In this document: positions 56,200 through 64,000 of the stretch, in pieces
How the letters are laid out: each line of letters opens with the position of its first letter
How positions within the stretch are numbered: the first letter of the stretch is position 1
NCBI RefSeq assembly: GCF_000220705.2
Contig: NZ_CP023202.1
Coordinates: 4,928,501-4,992,500, forward strand
Reading direction: 5' to 3'
Length of the DNA stretch: 64,000 nt
DNA from: Streptomyces xinghaiensis S187
Lineage (GTDB): Bacteria; Actinomycetota; Actinomycetes; Streptomycetales; Streptomycetaceae
Made by a program: the position numbers and the translations under genes
Notes under the pieces: model-generated
What the model saw: only the letters and a program-made list of their open reading frames with translations
Databases searched by the model: none
Told to the model about the DNA's origin: nothing

Positions 56200-57522
56200 T
56201 CAGCCGCGGCGGACCGTGATGGTGGTCCAGGCTCCGACATGGACCCGGTCGCCCTCGCGCAGCGGGACGGGCACATACGGCTGGATCGGCTCCTCGCCGC
56301 CGTTGATGGTCGTGCCGTTGGTGGAGTCCTGGTCCACGACCGCCCAGTCGCCCTCGGGCTGCCGCACCAGCATCGCGTGCTGGTGGGAGACGCCCGGGTC
56401 CTCCGGGGACTGGGAGAGGTCGATGTCCGGGGCCTCGCCCGTGCTGTGCCGGCGCCGTCCGATGGTGATCTGGGGGCCGTCCAGCGGGAGGCGCTGCTCG
56501 GGCGAGTACGCGGGCAGGTTCAGCTGGGCCGCCTCGGGGCCGCTGCGGGACAGCATCGCCGTGAAGTACTCCCGGTCCGGGGCGATGACGGCCACCCACT
56601 CCGCCCCGGCCGCGGGCGGACGGGGCGGCTGGGGCCCGTCCTGCCGCCGGTCCTCGGGCCCGGGCGGCGGGGCGCCGTAGCCGGGGCCGCCTCCGTAGCC
56701 GGCGTGGTCACCGAAGGCGGGGTCCTCCCCGAAGGCGGGGGCGGGCGGCTGCGGCGGGTGCTGCCGCTGCGCTGCCGGTCCGGGTGGCGGCAGGGTCCAG
56801 TCGTGCTCGGGGAAACCCTGGCCGGGCGGCGCGGGGGCCGGCGGGGGCGGCGGGAACCCGCCGGGCGGGCCGGCCTCCCGGGGCGGCGCGGGCGGCGCCT
56901 GCTGCGGGGCGGACTGCCGGGGGCCCGCGTCGGGGGCCGGGGGTTCGCCGGGCCGGCCGGGCTGTTGGGGCGGCTGACCGGGGTAGCCGGAGTCCTGCGG
57001 AGGCCGGCCCGGCTGCGGCGGCTGGTGCTGCTGTTGCTGGTGGTGCTGGGCCGGCGGCTGCTGGAAGGCGGGCGGGAGCAGGCTCTGGCCGGGCTGCTGC
57101 GGAGGCGGCGGGAAGCCGCCCTGCGGCGGGGCGTCGAAGGCGTGACCGCACTCGGTGCAGAAGGACGCCCGCGCCTCCCGGGGCCTGCGGCAGCGCGGGC
57201 ACTGCTCCGGCTGGGAGCCGGGCGCGCCGGGCGGCATGCCGTACGGGCCCGGGCCCTGGGGCGGAGGGCCGGGCGGCGGCTGCTGGGGGGCGGGGTAGCC
57301 GTAGCCGCCGGGGGAGCCCTGCGGTCCCGGGGCGCCGTGCGGTCCGGGACCGCCCTGCCGGTCTCCGCCGGGAGCGGGCGGCGGACCGCCCGGTGCGGGA
57401 GGCGGCGGGGGCGGCGCGTGCTGGGCGGATCCCGCGGGCGCGCCGGCGCCCGGCATGAGAAGTCCGCAGACCTCGCACCAGTTGTCGGACCCCGACTGGT
57501 GACCGTTCGGACAGGTCGGCAT
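56200..57522 (-). CDS. FHA-domain protein with zinc ribbons and Pro/Gln-rich linker
   Basis: 440 residues from ATG 57522. Two zinc ribbons stand at the N-terminus and near residue 108-125 ('CPNGHQSGSDNWCEVCG', 'CPRCRRPREARASFCTECG'). About 200 residues of Pro-, Gly- and Gln-rich low complexity follow. The C-terminal FHA domain has 'ITIGRRRHSTGEAPDI', 'GVSHQHAMLV' and 'DQDSTNGTTINGG'. FHA domains bind phosphothreonine, so it is a reader of Ser/Thr kinase signals. It is in a minus-strand cluster with a PP2C phosphatase. The matching kinase is not in the window. Confidence 0.88.
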   Translation of the reverse strand: MPTCPNGHQSGSDNWCEVCGLLMPGAGAPAGSAQHAPPPPPPAPGGPPPAPGGDRQGGPGPHGAPGPQGSPGGYGYPAPQQPPPGPPPQGPGPYGMPPGAPGSQPEQCPRCRRPREARASFCTECGHAFDAPPQGGFPPPPQQPGQSLLPPAFQQPPAQHHQQQQHQPPQPGRPPQDSGYPGQPPQQPGRPGEPPAPDAGPRQSAPQQAPPAPPREAGPPGGFPPPPPAPAPPGQGFPEHDWTLPPPGPAAQRQHPPQPPAPAFGEDPAFGDHAGYGGGPGYGAPPPGPEDRRQDGPQPPRPPAAGAEWVAVIAPDREYFTAMLSRSGPEAAQLNLPAYSPEQRLPLDGPQITIGRRRHSTGEAPDIDLSQSPEDPGVSHQHAMLVRQPEGDWAVVDQDSTNGTTINGGEEPIQPYVPVPLREGDRVHVGAWTTITVRRG

Positions 57523-57882
57523 GTCGGTGCTTCCCCCTTTCCCCCGGGCCCTTCAGAGCCCTTCGGGTGTGTCACTGCCTGACGCGCGCCGTTCGGGAGG
57601 ATCGCGTCTCGGAGCGTCAGCTCGTCGGTTTCCGCGGTGCTTGTCTTCAGTCGCACAGTACCGGTCGTCGCGGACAGCGCGCCCACCACCACGGGGTGGT
57701 GTGACGGTCCTCTTGTTCCAGGAGGCGTGGTGTGGCCGAACGGTTCGCTCCGTTTCCGGAGAGCCCACGGCGGGCGCGGCCCGCGGACCTGTGCGCGGGC
57801 CGCCGGGATGCCCGGGCGCCGGGTGAACTCCGCGCCCGTACCGTCCGGCCCGGGTCGCCCCACGGGCCACCGGCGCCCGGGG
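57523..57882. other. Gap between the PP2C and FHA genes
   Basis: 360 bp with no convincing ORF. It holds small inverted repeats (for example CACCAC...GGTGGTG near 57687-57702) and a plausible FHA-gene promoter region. Being this long, it suggests that FHA has its own promoter. Confidence 0.4.
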
Positions 57883-59262
57883 TCAGGCCGTCGCCTCGCC
57901 GGCCGGTTCCGCGGCGCCGGAGGGGGCGCCGGAGAACGGGAGGACGGCCACGGTCACGTTGTCGTGGCCGCCGCCGTCGAGGGCGTACCCCACCAGGGCC
58001 TGCGCTCCGTGCAGCGGACGGGTACGGGCGTCGGCCGGTACCGCCAGGGCCATCTCCCCGGCGCTCTCGGCGTAGTTCCACAGACCGTCGGTGCACACGA
58101 TCACGACACCGGGCCGGTCGGGGAGGAACGTGGCGATGTGCGGGGCGAGTTCGTAGGCGTCGGCGCCCAGCCAGCCGGTGATCGCGTGGGCACGGGGGTC
58201 GGCGTACGCCTCGCGCTCCGTCAGGAGCCCGCCCGCGACCATCTGCGCCGCCCAGGAGTCGTCCTCGGTCAGCCGGGCCGGAGCGGTGCGGTCGTCGGGC
58301 ACCCAGTACACCCGGCTGTCGCCGATCCAGCCGACGGTGAGCTCGTCACCGCTGAGGAGAGCGGAGACGATCGTGCAGGCCGGGGCGTTCTGGTGGGGGC
58401 GCGGCTCGCCGTAGCGGTAGCTCTTGCCGTCCACGCCGGACAGCGTGGTGACGGCCGTGCCGGCGGCGACCAGCGCGTCGTGCAGCGCCTGCCGGACCGG
58501 TGTACCGGCGCGCAAAGCGGCGGGCAGGGACTCCCGGGCCGCTGCCGCGGCGGCGGCCGAGGCCTCGTCCGGGCGGGTGGCCGAGGAGACACCGTCGCAG
58601 ACCACGGCCGCGACGGCCGGTGTGCCGTCCGGCAGCGCGGTCTCGCAGAGCGCGAACGCGTCCTCGTTGCGGTGGTGGCGCAGGCCGCGGTCGGTCACCG
58701 CGGCGACGGCACCGGCGAGTTCGCTCTCCACGTGGTCGCGTTCCCGGGGCTGCGCGTGGCCGCAGTGCTCGCAGTGACCGTCCCGGCCGACCGTGCCCTT
58801 GCGGCAGGCGACGCACAGCGTGCCGGGGGTGCCGCTGCCGCCGTGGGCGCCGCTGCCGCCCGGGACACCGGCAGCCGGGCCGGCGGTCGCTCCGGTGTCC
58901 GCCGGGGCCGGGGTCTCCTTGGGCCGTGTCCCGGTGGCGTCCGCCGGGTGGTCCGGCCGCCCCGCTCCGTGCGAGCCGTTCGAGCCCTGCGGCCCGGCTG
59001 TACCGGTTCCGTGGTCGTCGGCGCCGTGCTGGGCGTCGGGGGTCCAGAGGGCGCGCGGGTCGGCCGCCGGGGCCGAACGCGGTGCCGCGAGCGGGTAGTC
59101 GTCCGGTTCCATGGGGCTCCGTACCGAGAGTGCGGGAGGGGGGTCGGCTCCCGGCGGCACCGGCGCGCCGGGAGCGTTGGTGGTGCCGGCCGCGGCGCCC
59201 GCCGCTCCGGCGCCGGGGAGACCGTGACCGGCCGCGCGGCCGGGGTGGCGGCGGTCGCTCAT
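57883..59262 (-). CDS. PP2C-family Ser/Thr phosphatase with zinc ribbon
   Basis: 459 residues. ATG 59262 overlaps the stop of the upstream coiled-coil gene (ATGA). The first 145 residues are disordered and Gly/Ala/Pro-rich. A zinc ribbon follows ('CVACRKGTVGRDGHCEHCG'), then the PP2C domain: 'TDRGLRHHRNEDAFAL', 'VVCDGVSSATRPDEA', 'VGWIGDSRVYWV', 'VIVCTDGLWNYAES' and 'GGHDNVTVAVL'. The metal-binding Asp residues are intact. It would dephosphorylate targets of a Pkn-type kinase. The ribbon it shares with the FHA protein suggests common partners. Confidence 0.9.
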   Translation of the reverse strand: MSDRRHPGRAAGHGLPGAGAAGAAAGTTNAPGAPVPPGADPPPALSVRSPMEPDDYPLAAPRSAPAADPRALWTPDAQHGADDHGTGTAGPQGSNGSHGAGRPDHPADATGTRPKETPAPADTGATAGPAAGVPGGSGAHGGSGTPGTLCVACRKGTVGRDGHCEHCGHAQPRERDHVESELAGAVAAVTDRGLRHHRNEDAFALCETALPDGTPAVAAVVCDGVSSATRPDEASAAAAAAARESLPAALRAGTPVRQALHDALVAAGTAVTTLSGVDGKSYRYGEPRPHQNAPACTIVSALLSGDELTVGWIGDSRVYWVPDDRTAPARLTEDDSWAAQMVAGGLLTEREAYADPRAHAITGWLGADAYELAPHIATFLPDRPGVVIVCTDGLWNYAESAGEMALAVPADARTRPLHGAQALVGYALDGGGHDNVTVAVLPFSGAPSGAAEPAGEATA

Positions 59263-60569
59263 TCCTCCGGCCTCCGCCGGCGCGGAACGAGGGCCTCCGC
59301 CGCCGCCTCCTGGTAGCGCAGCACCGCGCGTTCGGCCGCCCGCAGGTCACAGGGAGCGCTCCAGAGCATGCGGCGGGCGGTGTCGTACCGCTCGGCCAGC
59401 AGCGGGTCACCGGCCAGCCCCTGCCGGGCGAGCCGCGCCTTGCAGGCGTCGAGGCGTCCGCGCAGCTCGGCCCGTACGGCCAGCGGGGCCGTCACCGCCG
59501 TCAGCGACTCGCGGGCCCGCAACAGCTCCTCCTCGGCGCGCTGTTCGAGGCTGTCGAGCAGCGGTGACAGCCGGTGCCACTGGCCGTGCCGGCGGTACGA
59601 GGCGGCGGTGGACAGCTGTTCGTGCAGGGCGGTCGGCGGGCCGCTCACCGCGGGCACCTCCGATGCGGCGATCTTGGCGAGGACCTCGCCGCGTGCCTGC
59701 CGGGCCTCGGTGAGCGTGCGGTCCGCGCGGGAGAGCACGTCCCGGAGCCGGTGCAGCCGCTGCTCGGCGTCCTGCCGTACGTCGAGCACGGCCTCGATCT
59801 CGCGCCGGACGTCCTCCAGGGCGCGGGCCTCGCGGTCGTAACGGGTGGTGTCGGGGCGGCCTCCGCCGGGAGCCGAACTGCCGCGTGCGGGCGTCCAGTA
59901 GGCGAGCGGGTCGGAGACCACCTCGGCCCGGAGGGCCGTCAGCTCGTCGGTGATCCGCTCCAGGCGGTCGCCCGCGGGGTGCTCGCCGGGGCGGACGCCG
60001 ACGGAGTGCGCCAGGGAGCGGGTGCGCCGGAGTTCGGCGGAGAGCATGTCGATCCGCGCGGGGAGCGCCGACCAGACGGCCTCGGCGGCCACCACCACCT
60101 CCAGGGCCTGCGCGTAGCCGCTGTTCATCCGGTCGATGGCGGTCCGGAGCGTCATCCGTTCACCGGGCTCCGGCGCGTCACCGGCGAGAGCCGGGTCCCC
60201 GGAGGGCGGCAGGACGACGCCGGCCTCGCGCACCAGGGCGGTGAGTTCGGCCAGTTCGCCGTCGGTCGGCCAGCGCCGCCGGGAGCGCAGCTCGCGGGCC
60301 CGGTCCAGGGTGGCGGTGCAGGCGTCGAAACAGGTCCAGAGGAAGCCGATGACCTCCTCGGTGGCCGCCCAGCGGCTCTTGGTGACACCGGTCAGCTCGG
60401 CGCCCTCCAGCAGGCGGCGGCCCGCGTGGTCCTGGAGGGCGAGCAGCGAGGTCTCGATCGCCTCGTGCTCCGCGCAGAGCCGTGCCAGGGCGCGGTCGGC
60501 CTCGTCCACGTCCATGACCGGACCCTGAGGCTCCCCCGTGGCGCCGGGGTTGGATCCCGGGACCCCCAT
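59259..60569 (-). CDS. Coiled-coil protein coupled to the PP2C gene
   Basis: ATG 60569 has AGGAGAGG upstream; 436 residues. It is almost entirely alpha-helical with heptad-like stretches ('LEDVRREIEAVLDVRQDAEQ', 'RLHRLRDVLSRADRTLTEARQ'). No signal or membrane helix is seen. It is translationally coupled to the PP2C gene. It may be a scaffold or a substrate of the phospho-signalling cluster. No family name is known to me. Confidence 0.72.
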   Translation of the reverse strand: MGVPGSNPGATGEPQGPVMDVDEADRALARLCAEHEAIETSLLALQDHAGRRLLEGAELTGVTKSRWAATEEVIGFLWTCFDACTATLDRARELRSRRRWPTDGELAELTALVREAGVVLPPSGDPALAGDAPEPGERMTLRTAIDRMNSGYAQALEVVVAAEAVWSALPARIDMLSAELRRTRSLAHSVGVRPGEHPAGDRLERITDELTALRAEVVSDPLAYWTPARGSSAPGGGRPDTTRYDREARALEDVRREIEAVLDVRQDAEQRLHRLRDVLSRADRTLTEARQARGEVLAKIAASEVPAVSGPPTALHEQLSTAASYRRHGQWHRLSPLLDSLEQRAEEELLRARESLTAVTAPLAVRAELRGRLDACKARLARQGLAGDPLLAERYDTARRMLWSAPCDLRAAERAVLRYQEAAAEALVPRRRRPEE

Positions 60570-60769
60570 CGATCACCTCTCCTGTGTGCGTGGCGGCCGC
60601 CGTGGCGTCGCCGTCCCCGATCACCTTCCGCGGCGCGCTGTCATACTCCCCGGTCTCGTCCGCCTTACGCGCCCCGCCGTGCCGATCCTGCCAGGTGCGC
60701 GCCGATTCGCGGTGGTGCGCGCCGTGTTGCGGCCTGTCACCCGGCACCGGCGGGGTGGCGGAAGGGGGT

Positions 60770-61846
60770 TCACCCGGGGGTGGTGCGGTGTCCGTAGTGC
60801 CCGCGCAGGCGGGCGCGGGCGTCCGCGGGTGCTCCCGTGCGGTCCAGGCCGAGCAGGGCGGCGCCGAGCACCGGGGGAGCGGTGACCACCCGGGGGACGG
60901 CCTTCGGCGCCCGCTCGGCCAGCAGCCGGGTGATCGCGCCGTGCAGGAGGGGGTGGCGGGCGGCGAGCACACCGCCGCCGAGGAGGACCGGGGTCTCCTC
61001 GCCGAGCAGACCGAGCCGCTCCAGCGCCACGCGGGCCAGGGTGACGATCTCCTCGGCCTGGCGGTGGACGACCGACCGTGCCACGGGGTCGCCGGCGGCG
61101 GCCACCGCGAAGAGCACGGGCACCAGGTCGTGCAGGCGCCCCGTCCTGATCCGGCCCAGGTGGACGGCCTCGATCAGCTCCGCCATGGTGGTCAGCCCGA
61201 AGTGCGCGGGGAGAGCGCGGGCCAGTGCCGTCGGCCCGCCCCGCCCGTCCTCGGCGCGGGCGGCGAACCAGACCGCCTCGTCGGCGAGCCATCTGCCGCC
61301 GCCGAGGTCTCCGGAGAGCGGGCCGAGGGCCGCGAAGCGGGCGGTCCGCCCGTCCGGGGTCATCCCGGCGCAGTTGATGCCGGCCCCGCACACCACCGCG
61401 ACACCCCGGGGCTCGTCGGCTCCGGCGCGCAGCACGGCGAAGGTGTCGTTGGCGACCTCGGTGGCACGGCCCCAGCCGCGCGCCGCCACGGCGTCCCGCA
61501 GCCGCCGCTCCTCCACGGGCAGATCGGCGTTGGCGAGACAGGCCGACACCCGCTCGGCGACCGGCCCGGCGCCGAACGGCAGCCCCGCCGCCTCCGCGGC
61601 CCCGGCGGCCGCGCGGGCGAGGACGTCCACGGCCGCGTCGATGCCGGTGGCGGGCGGCCGGAAGCCCCCGGCCCGGCCGGTGCCGAGGACACGGCCGTCG
61701 GCGGCGACCAGGGCGGCGTCGGTCTTGCTGTTGCCCGCGTCGAAGGCGAGGACGGCCGCCGGGAGGGGCCCGGCGGGAGAGGCGGAGTCCGGCCGGGGTC
61801 CGTCACCCTCCGGGGCCGGTGGTGCGGTGCCGGGGTTCACGTCCAT
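60770..61846 (-). CDS. BadF/BadG-type ATPase, probable N-acetylglucosamine kinase
   Basis: 358 residues from ATG 61846, which overlaps the end of the GH4 gene by 10 nt. It has the ASKHA sugar-kinase phosphate loop 'LAFDAGNSKTDAALV', then 'VANDTFAVLRAGA', 'VVCGAGINCAGM', 'GPLSGDLGGGRWL' and 'VLLGGGVLAARHPLL'. This is the BadF/BadG/BcrA/BcrD family that includes N-acetylglucosamine kinases. It would phosphorylate an amino sugar or glucose in the cytosol. Coupling to a 6-phospho-glycosidase suggests that the two handle the same sugar. Confidence 0.82.
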   Translation of the reverse strand: MDVNPGTAPPAPEGDGPRPDSASPAGPLPAAVLAFDAGNSKTDAALVAADGRVLGTGRAGGFRPPATGIDAAVDVLARAAAGAAEAAGLPFGAGPVAERVSACLANADLPVEERRLRDAVAARGWGRATEVANDTFAVLRAGADEPRGVAVVCGAGINCAGMTPDGRTARFAALGPLSGDLGGGRWLADEAVWFAARAEDGRGGPTALARALPAHFGLTTMAELIEAVHLGRIRTGRLHDLVPVLFAVAAAGDPVARSVVHRQAEEIVTLARVALERLGLLGEETPVLLGGGVLAARHPLLHGAITRLLAERAPKAVPRVVTAPPVLGAALLGLDRTGAPADARARLRGHYGHRTTPG

Positions 61847-63138
61847 GCCAGGTGGTGCCGGTTGTGCGCGAGCAGGGAGTCGGTCAGCTGTTCGGCACGG
61901 TCGATCTGGCCGACGAGGGGGTGGCAGAGCAGCGCTTCGAACACCCGGTCGCGGCCGCCCTTGAGGGCCGCCTCCAGGGCGAGTTGCTCGTACGCGGTCA
62001 CCTGGGCGACCAGGCCCGCGTACAGCGGCTCCAGGGGGCGCACCGGCAGCGGGCGGGCGCCGTGCGGGCCGATCGCGGCCGGGACCTCGATGACGGCGTC
62101 GTCGGGCAGGAACGGCAGGGTGCCGTCGTTGAGGACGTTCACCACCTGCACGTCCTCCCCGCCGCCCGCGCCGCCGCCCGGAGTGCCCCCGCCCGTGTCC
62201 GTGCCCTGCCGCCCCAGCAGCGAGGCGGTGAGCGCCACCGCCGCCTCCGAGTAGTAGGCGCCGCCCCGCCGGGACAGCAGTTCCGGCTTGCGGTCGAGCG
62301 CCGGGTCGGCGTACATCTCCAGCAACCGCCGTTCGATCCCGGCCACTTCGGCGGCGCGGGAGGAGCCCTCCCGCTGTTCCCGTACGGCCTCGTCGTGCCG
62401 GTAGTAGTAGCGCAGGTAGTACGAGGGGACGACGCCGAGCCGTTCGAGGAGCGTGCGCGGCAGGCGCAGGGTGTCCGCCAGGGTGTCGCCGTGCTCGGCG
62501 ATGAGCTCCGGCAGGACGTCCGTGCCGCCCAGGCGCACCCCGCGTTCCCAGGTCAGGTGGTTCAGGCCGACATGGTCCAGGGAGACGTCGGCGGGGTCGG
62601 CGTCCAGCAGCGCGGCGAACCGCCGCTGGAAGCCGATGGCCACGTTGCACAGGCCGACGGCCCGGTGGCCGGCGGTGAGCAGCGCGCGGGTGACGATGCC
62701 GACCGGATTCGTGAAGTCGACGATCCAGGCGTGCGGGCTGCGCCGCCGCACCCGCTCGGCGATGTCCAGGACGACGGGGACGGTGCGCAGCGCCTTGGCC
62801 AGACCGCCCGCGCCGGTGGTCTCCTGGCCGACGCAGCCGCACTCCAGCGGCCAGGTCTCGTCCTCCCGGCGGGCGTCCTGCCCGCCGACGCGGAGCTGCA
62901 GCAGGACCGCGTCCGCACCCTCCACCCCGGCGTCCAGGTCGCCGGTGAGGACGATCCGGCCGGGGTGGCCCTGCCGGGCGAGGATGCGCCGCGCCAGGCC
63001 GCCGACGAGCTCCAGCCGGTCCGCCGCGGGATCGACGAGCACCAGTTCGTCCACCGGCAGGATGTCGCGCAGCCGGGCGAAACCGTCGATGAGTTCGGGG
63101 GTGTAGGTGGAGCCTCCGCCGACGACCGCGAGCCGCAT
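61837..63138 (-). CDS. GH4 6-phospho-beta-glucosidase
   Basis: 433 residues from ATG 63138, with GGAAGGGAAGG upstream. The N-terminus 'RLAVVGGGSTYTPELIDGF' binds NAD+. 'VGLCNVAIGFQRR' carries the metal-binding Cys, 'GLNHLTWERGV' the His, and 'PSYYLRYYYRHD' the catalytic Tyr region. GH4 enzymes use NAD+ and Mn2+ to cleave 6-phospho-glycosides by an oxidation-elimination route. No PTS or sugar transporter gene is adjacent. It is first in a two-gene unit with the kinase. Confidence 0.9.
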   Translation of the reverse strand: MRLAVVGGGSTYTPELIDGFARLRDILPVDELVLVDPAADRLELVGGLARRILARQGHPGRIVLTGDLDAGVEGADAVLLQLRVGGQDARREDETWPLECGCVGQETTGAGGLAKALRTVPVVLDIAERVRRRSPHAWIVDFTNPVGIVTRALLTAGHRAVGLCNVAIGFQRRFAALLDADPADVSLDHVGLNHLTWERGVRLGGTDVLPELIAEHGDTLADTLRLPRTLLERLGVVPSYYLRYYYRHDEAVREQREGSSRAAEVAGIERRLLEMYADPALDRKPELLSRRGGAYYSEAAVALTASLLGRQGTDTGGGTPGGGAGGGEDVQVVNVLNDGTLPFLPDDAVIEVPAAIGPHGARPLPVRPLEPLYAGLVAQVTAYEQLALEAALKGGRDRVFEALLCHPLVGQIDRAEQLTDSLLAHNRHHLAWT

Positions 63139-63203
63139 GGCCTTCCCTTCCCTTCCCCGGCGGGGCCGGTGACCGGCCCCGGACCGGGCCGCTGTGCGGG
63201 CCG

Positions 63204-64000
63204 TTACTTGGACAGGTGGGGGCCGGACGCCGGGGAGGGCGAGGCGGTCTGCGGGCTCTGGGGCAGCGGCGAGGCGTTGACGGACTGCGGTGAGGTGGAG
63301 CTGGCCAGGGCCGACGGGGGCGCCACACCCGCCAGCGGGTCCGGCCGCGGGGCCCCGTCCGCCGGCTCGGGCTCGGCGCCGACGATCCGGATGCCCGCGC
63401 CGTCGAAAGCCTGTTTGATACGCCAGCGCAGCTCCCGCTCCACCACGAGCCGCTTGCCCGGCATGGTCCTGGCGGAGGTGCGGATCACCACGGACTCCAG
63501 GGTCATCGACTCCAGGCCCAGCACCTCGACGGGGCCCCACAGCCGCTCGTTCCACGGCTCCTCGGCGGCCATCCGCTCACCGGCCTCCGCGATCGTCCGG
63601 CGGGCCTTCTCCAGGTCCTCCTCGGGCCGCAGATGGATGTCCACGGAGGCGGTGGCCCAGCCCTGGCTCTTGTTGCCGATCCGCTTGATCTCGCCGTTGC
63701 GGACGTACCAGATCTCGCCCTCGTCGCCGCGCAGCTTGGTCACGCGCAGGCCGACCTCGATCACCTCGCCGCTGGCGACGCCCGCGTCGACCACGTCACC
63801 CACGCCGTACTGGTCCTCCAGGATCATGAAGACGCCGGAGAGGAAGTCGGTGACGAGGTTGCGCGCGCCGAAGCCCAGCGCGATGCCGGCCACGCCGGCG
63901 CTGGCGAGGAGCGGCGCCAGATTGATGTTCAGCACGGACAGCACCGTCAGGGCCGCCGTGCCGAGGATGACGAACGAGGTGACGCTGCGCAGCACCGAGC
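63204..64000 (-). CDS. MscS-family mechanosensitive channel (5' end outside window)
   Basis: The frame is open to the right edge, so the N-terminal membrane helices are missing. Visible are the pore-lining and beta-domain signatures of MscS: 'GVAGIALGFGARNLVTDFLSGVF' split by Gly/Ala packing, 'EDQYGVGDVVDAG', and 'TKLRGDEGEIWYVRNGEI'. Such channels release solutes on hypo-osmotic shock. The last 50 residues are Pro/Ser-rich and disordered. It ends 65 bp before the GH4 start region, in the same direction. Confidence 0.88.
   Translation of the reverse strand, partial: SVLRSVTSFVILGTAALTVLSVLNINLAPLLASAGVAGIALGFGARNLVTDFLSGVFMILEDQYGVGDVVDAGVASGEVIEVGLRVTKLRGDEGEIWYVRNGEIKRIGNKSQGWATASVDIHLRPEEDLEKARRTIAEAGERMAAEEPWNERLWGPVEVLGLESMTLESVVIRTSARTMPGKRLVVERELRWRIKQAFDGAGIRIVGAEPEPADGAPRPDPLAGVAPPSALASSTSPQSVNASPLPQSPQTASPSPASGPHLSK

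Overview
The window looks like a piece of chromosome from a Streptomyces or a very close relative. The G+C content is very high (about 70% or more by eye) and GTG starts are common. It carries gene families typical of the genus: an SsbB-type single-strand binding protein next to two dynamin-like GTPases, a thioester/LAxTG surface protein, DUF5753 and TPR-type XRE regulators, a DUF222/HNH (13E12-type) endonuclease, an extra CtaD, and a regulator gene with a TTA (bldA) codon. No plasmid or phage structural genes are seen.

Layout. (1) 1-15.1 kb is accessory: the end of a GH115 glycosidase, a DUF234-type AAA ATPase behind a three-site repeat, two diverged copies (A about 2.4-4.1 kb, B about 9.1-10.5 kb) of a DUF5753-regulator block, an XRE/TPR regulator split by an in-frame amber codon and followed by a SLOG-like gene, a His-rich Tat-exported PHP protein, another XRE-TPR regulator, a GNAT acetyltransferase, a GatB/YqeY-like protein and a 542-aa protein with an N-terminus like eCIS-associated proteins. 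(2) 15.2-39.4 kb is a dormancy/hypoxia island like the DevR/DosR regulon of mycobacteria and the OsdR regulon of S. coelicolor: two universal stress proteins, GAPDH, a DoxX-like protein, two CBS-BON proteins, a DevR-like response regulator, an Acg-type nitroreductase, pyruvate phosphate dikinase, AdhE, an orphan CtaD and a SPW-repeat protein. Palindromes with the geometry of DosR boxes lie before several of these genes. Two identical IS110-type elements (20255-21749 and 25465-26959), in opposite orientations, cut into the island. The second sits inside a larger HNH unit bounded by about 265-bp imperfect inverted repeats, next to a frameshifted crotonase pseudogene. (3) 39.7-43.3 kb holds a SpoIIE-type phosphatase, a divergent MFS exporter/AraC pair and tRNA-Arg(TCT). 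(4) 43.6-55.6 kb is core-like: the dynamin pair, ssbB behind two DnaA-box-like sites, the surface protein, the ABC-F factor EttA, a thioesterase and a NarL-type two-component system. (5) 55.7-64 kb holds a truncated haemoglobin, an FHA/PP2C/coiled-coil phospho-signalling cluster, a sugar kinase overlapping a GH4 phosphoglycosidase, and the start-truncated end of an MscS channel gene.

How the genes fit together (inference). The island would restrain growth and rebalance redox when oxygen is short. GAPDH and PPDK act in the lower glycolytic/gluconeogenic path, AdhE can reoxidise NADH, CBS and Usp proteins would sense adenylates, and the DevR-like protein would activate the set. Its sensor kinase is not in the window. 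Most functional calls rest on recognised motifs and remembered family features; no database search was run.
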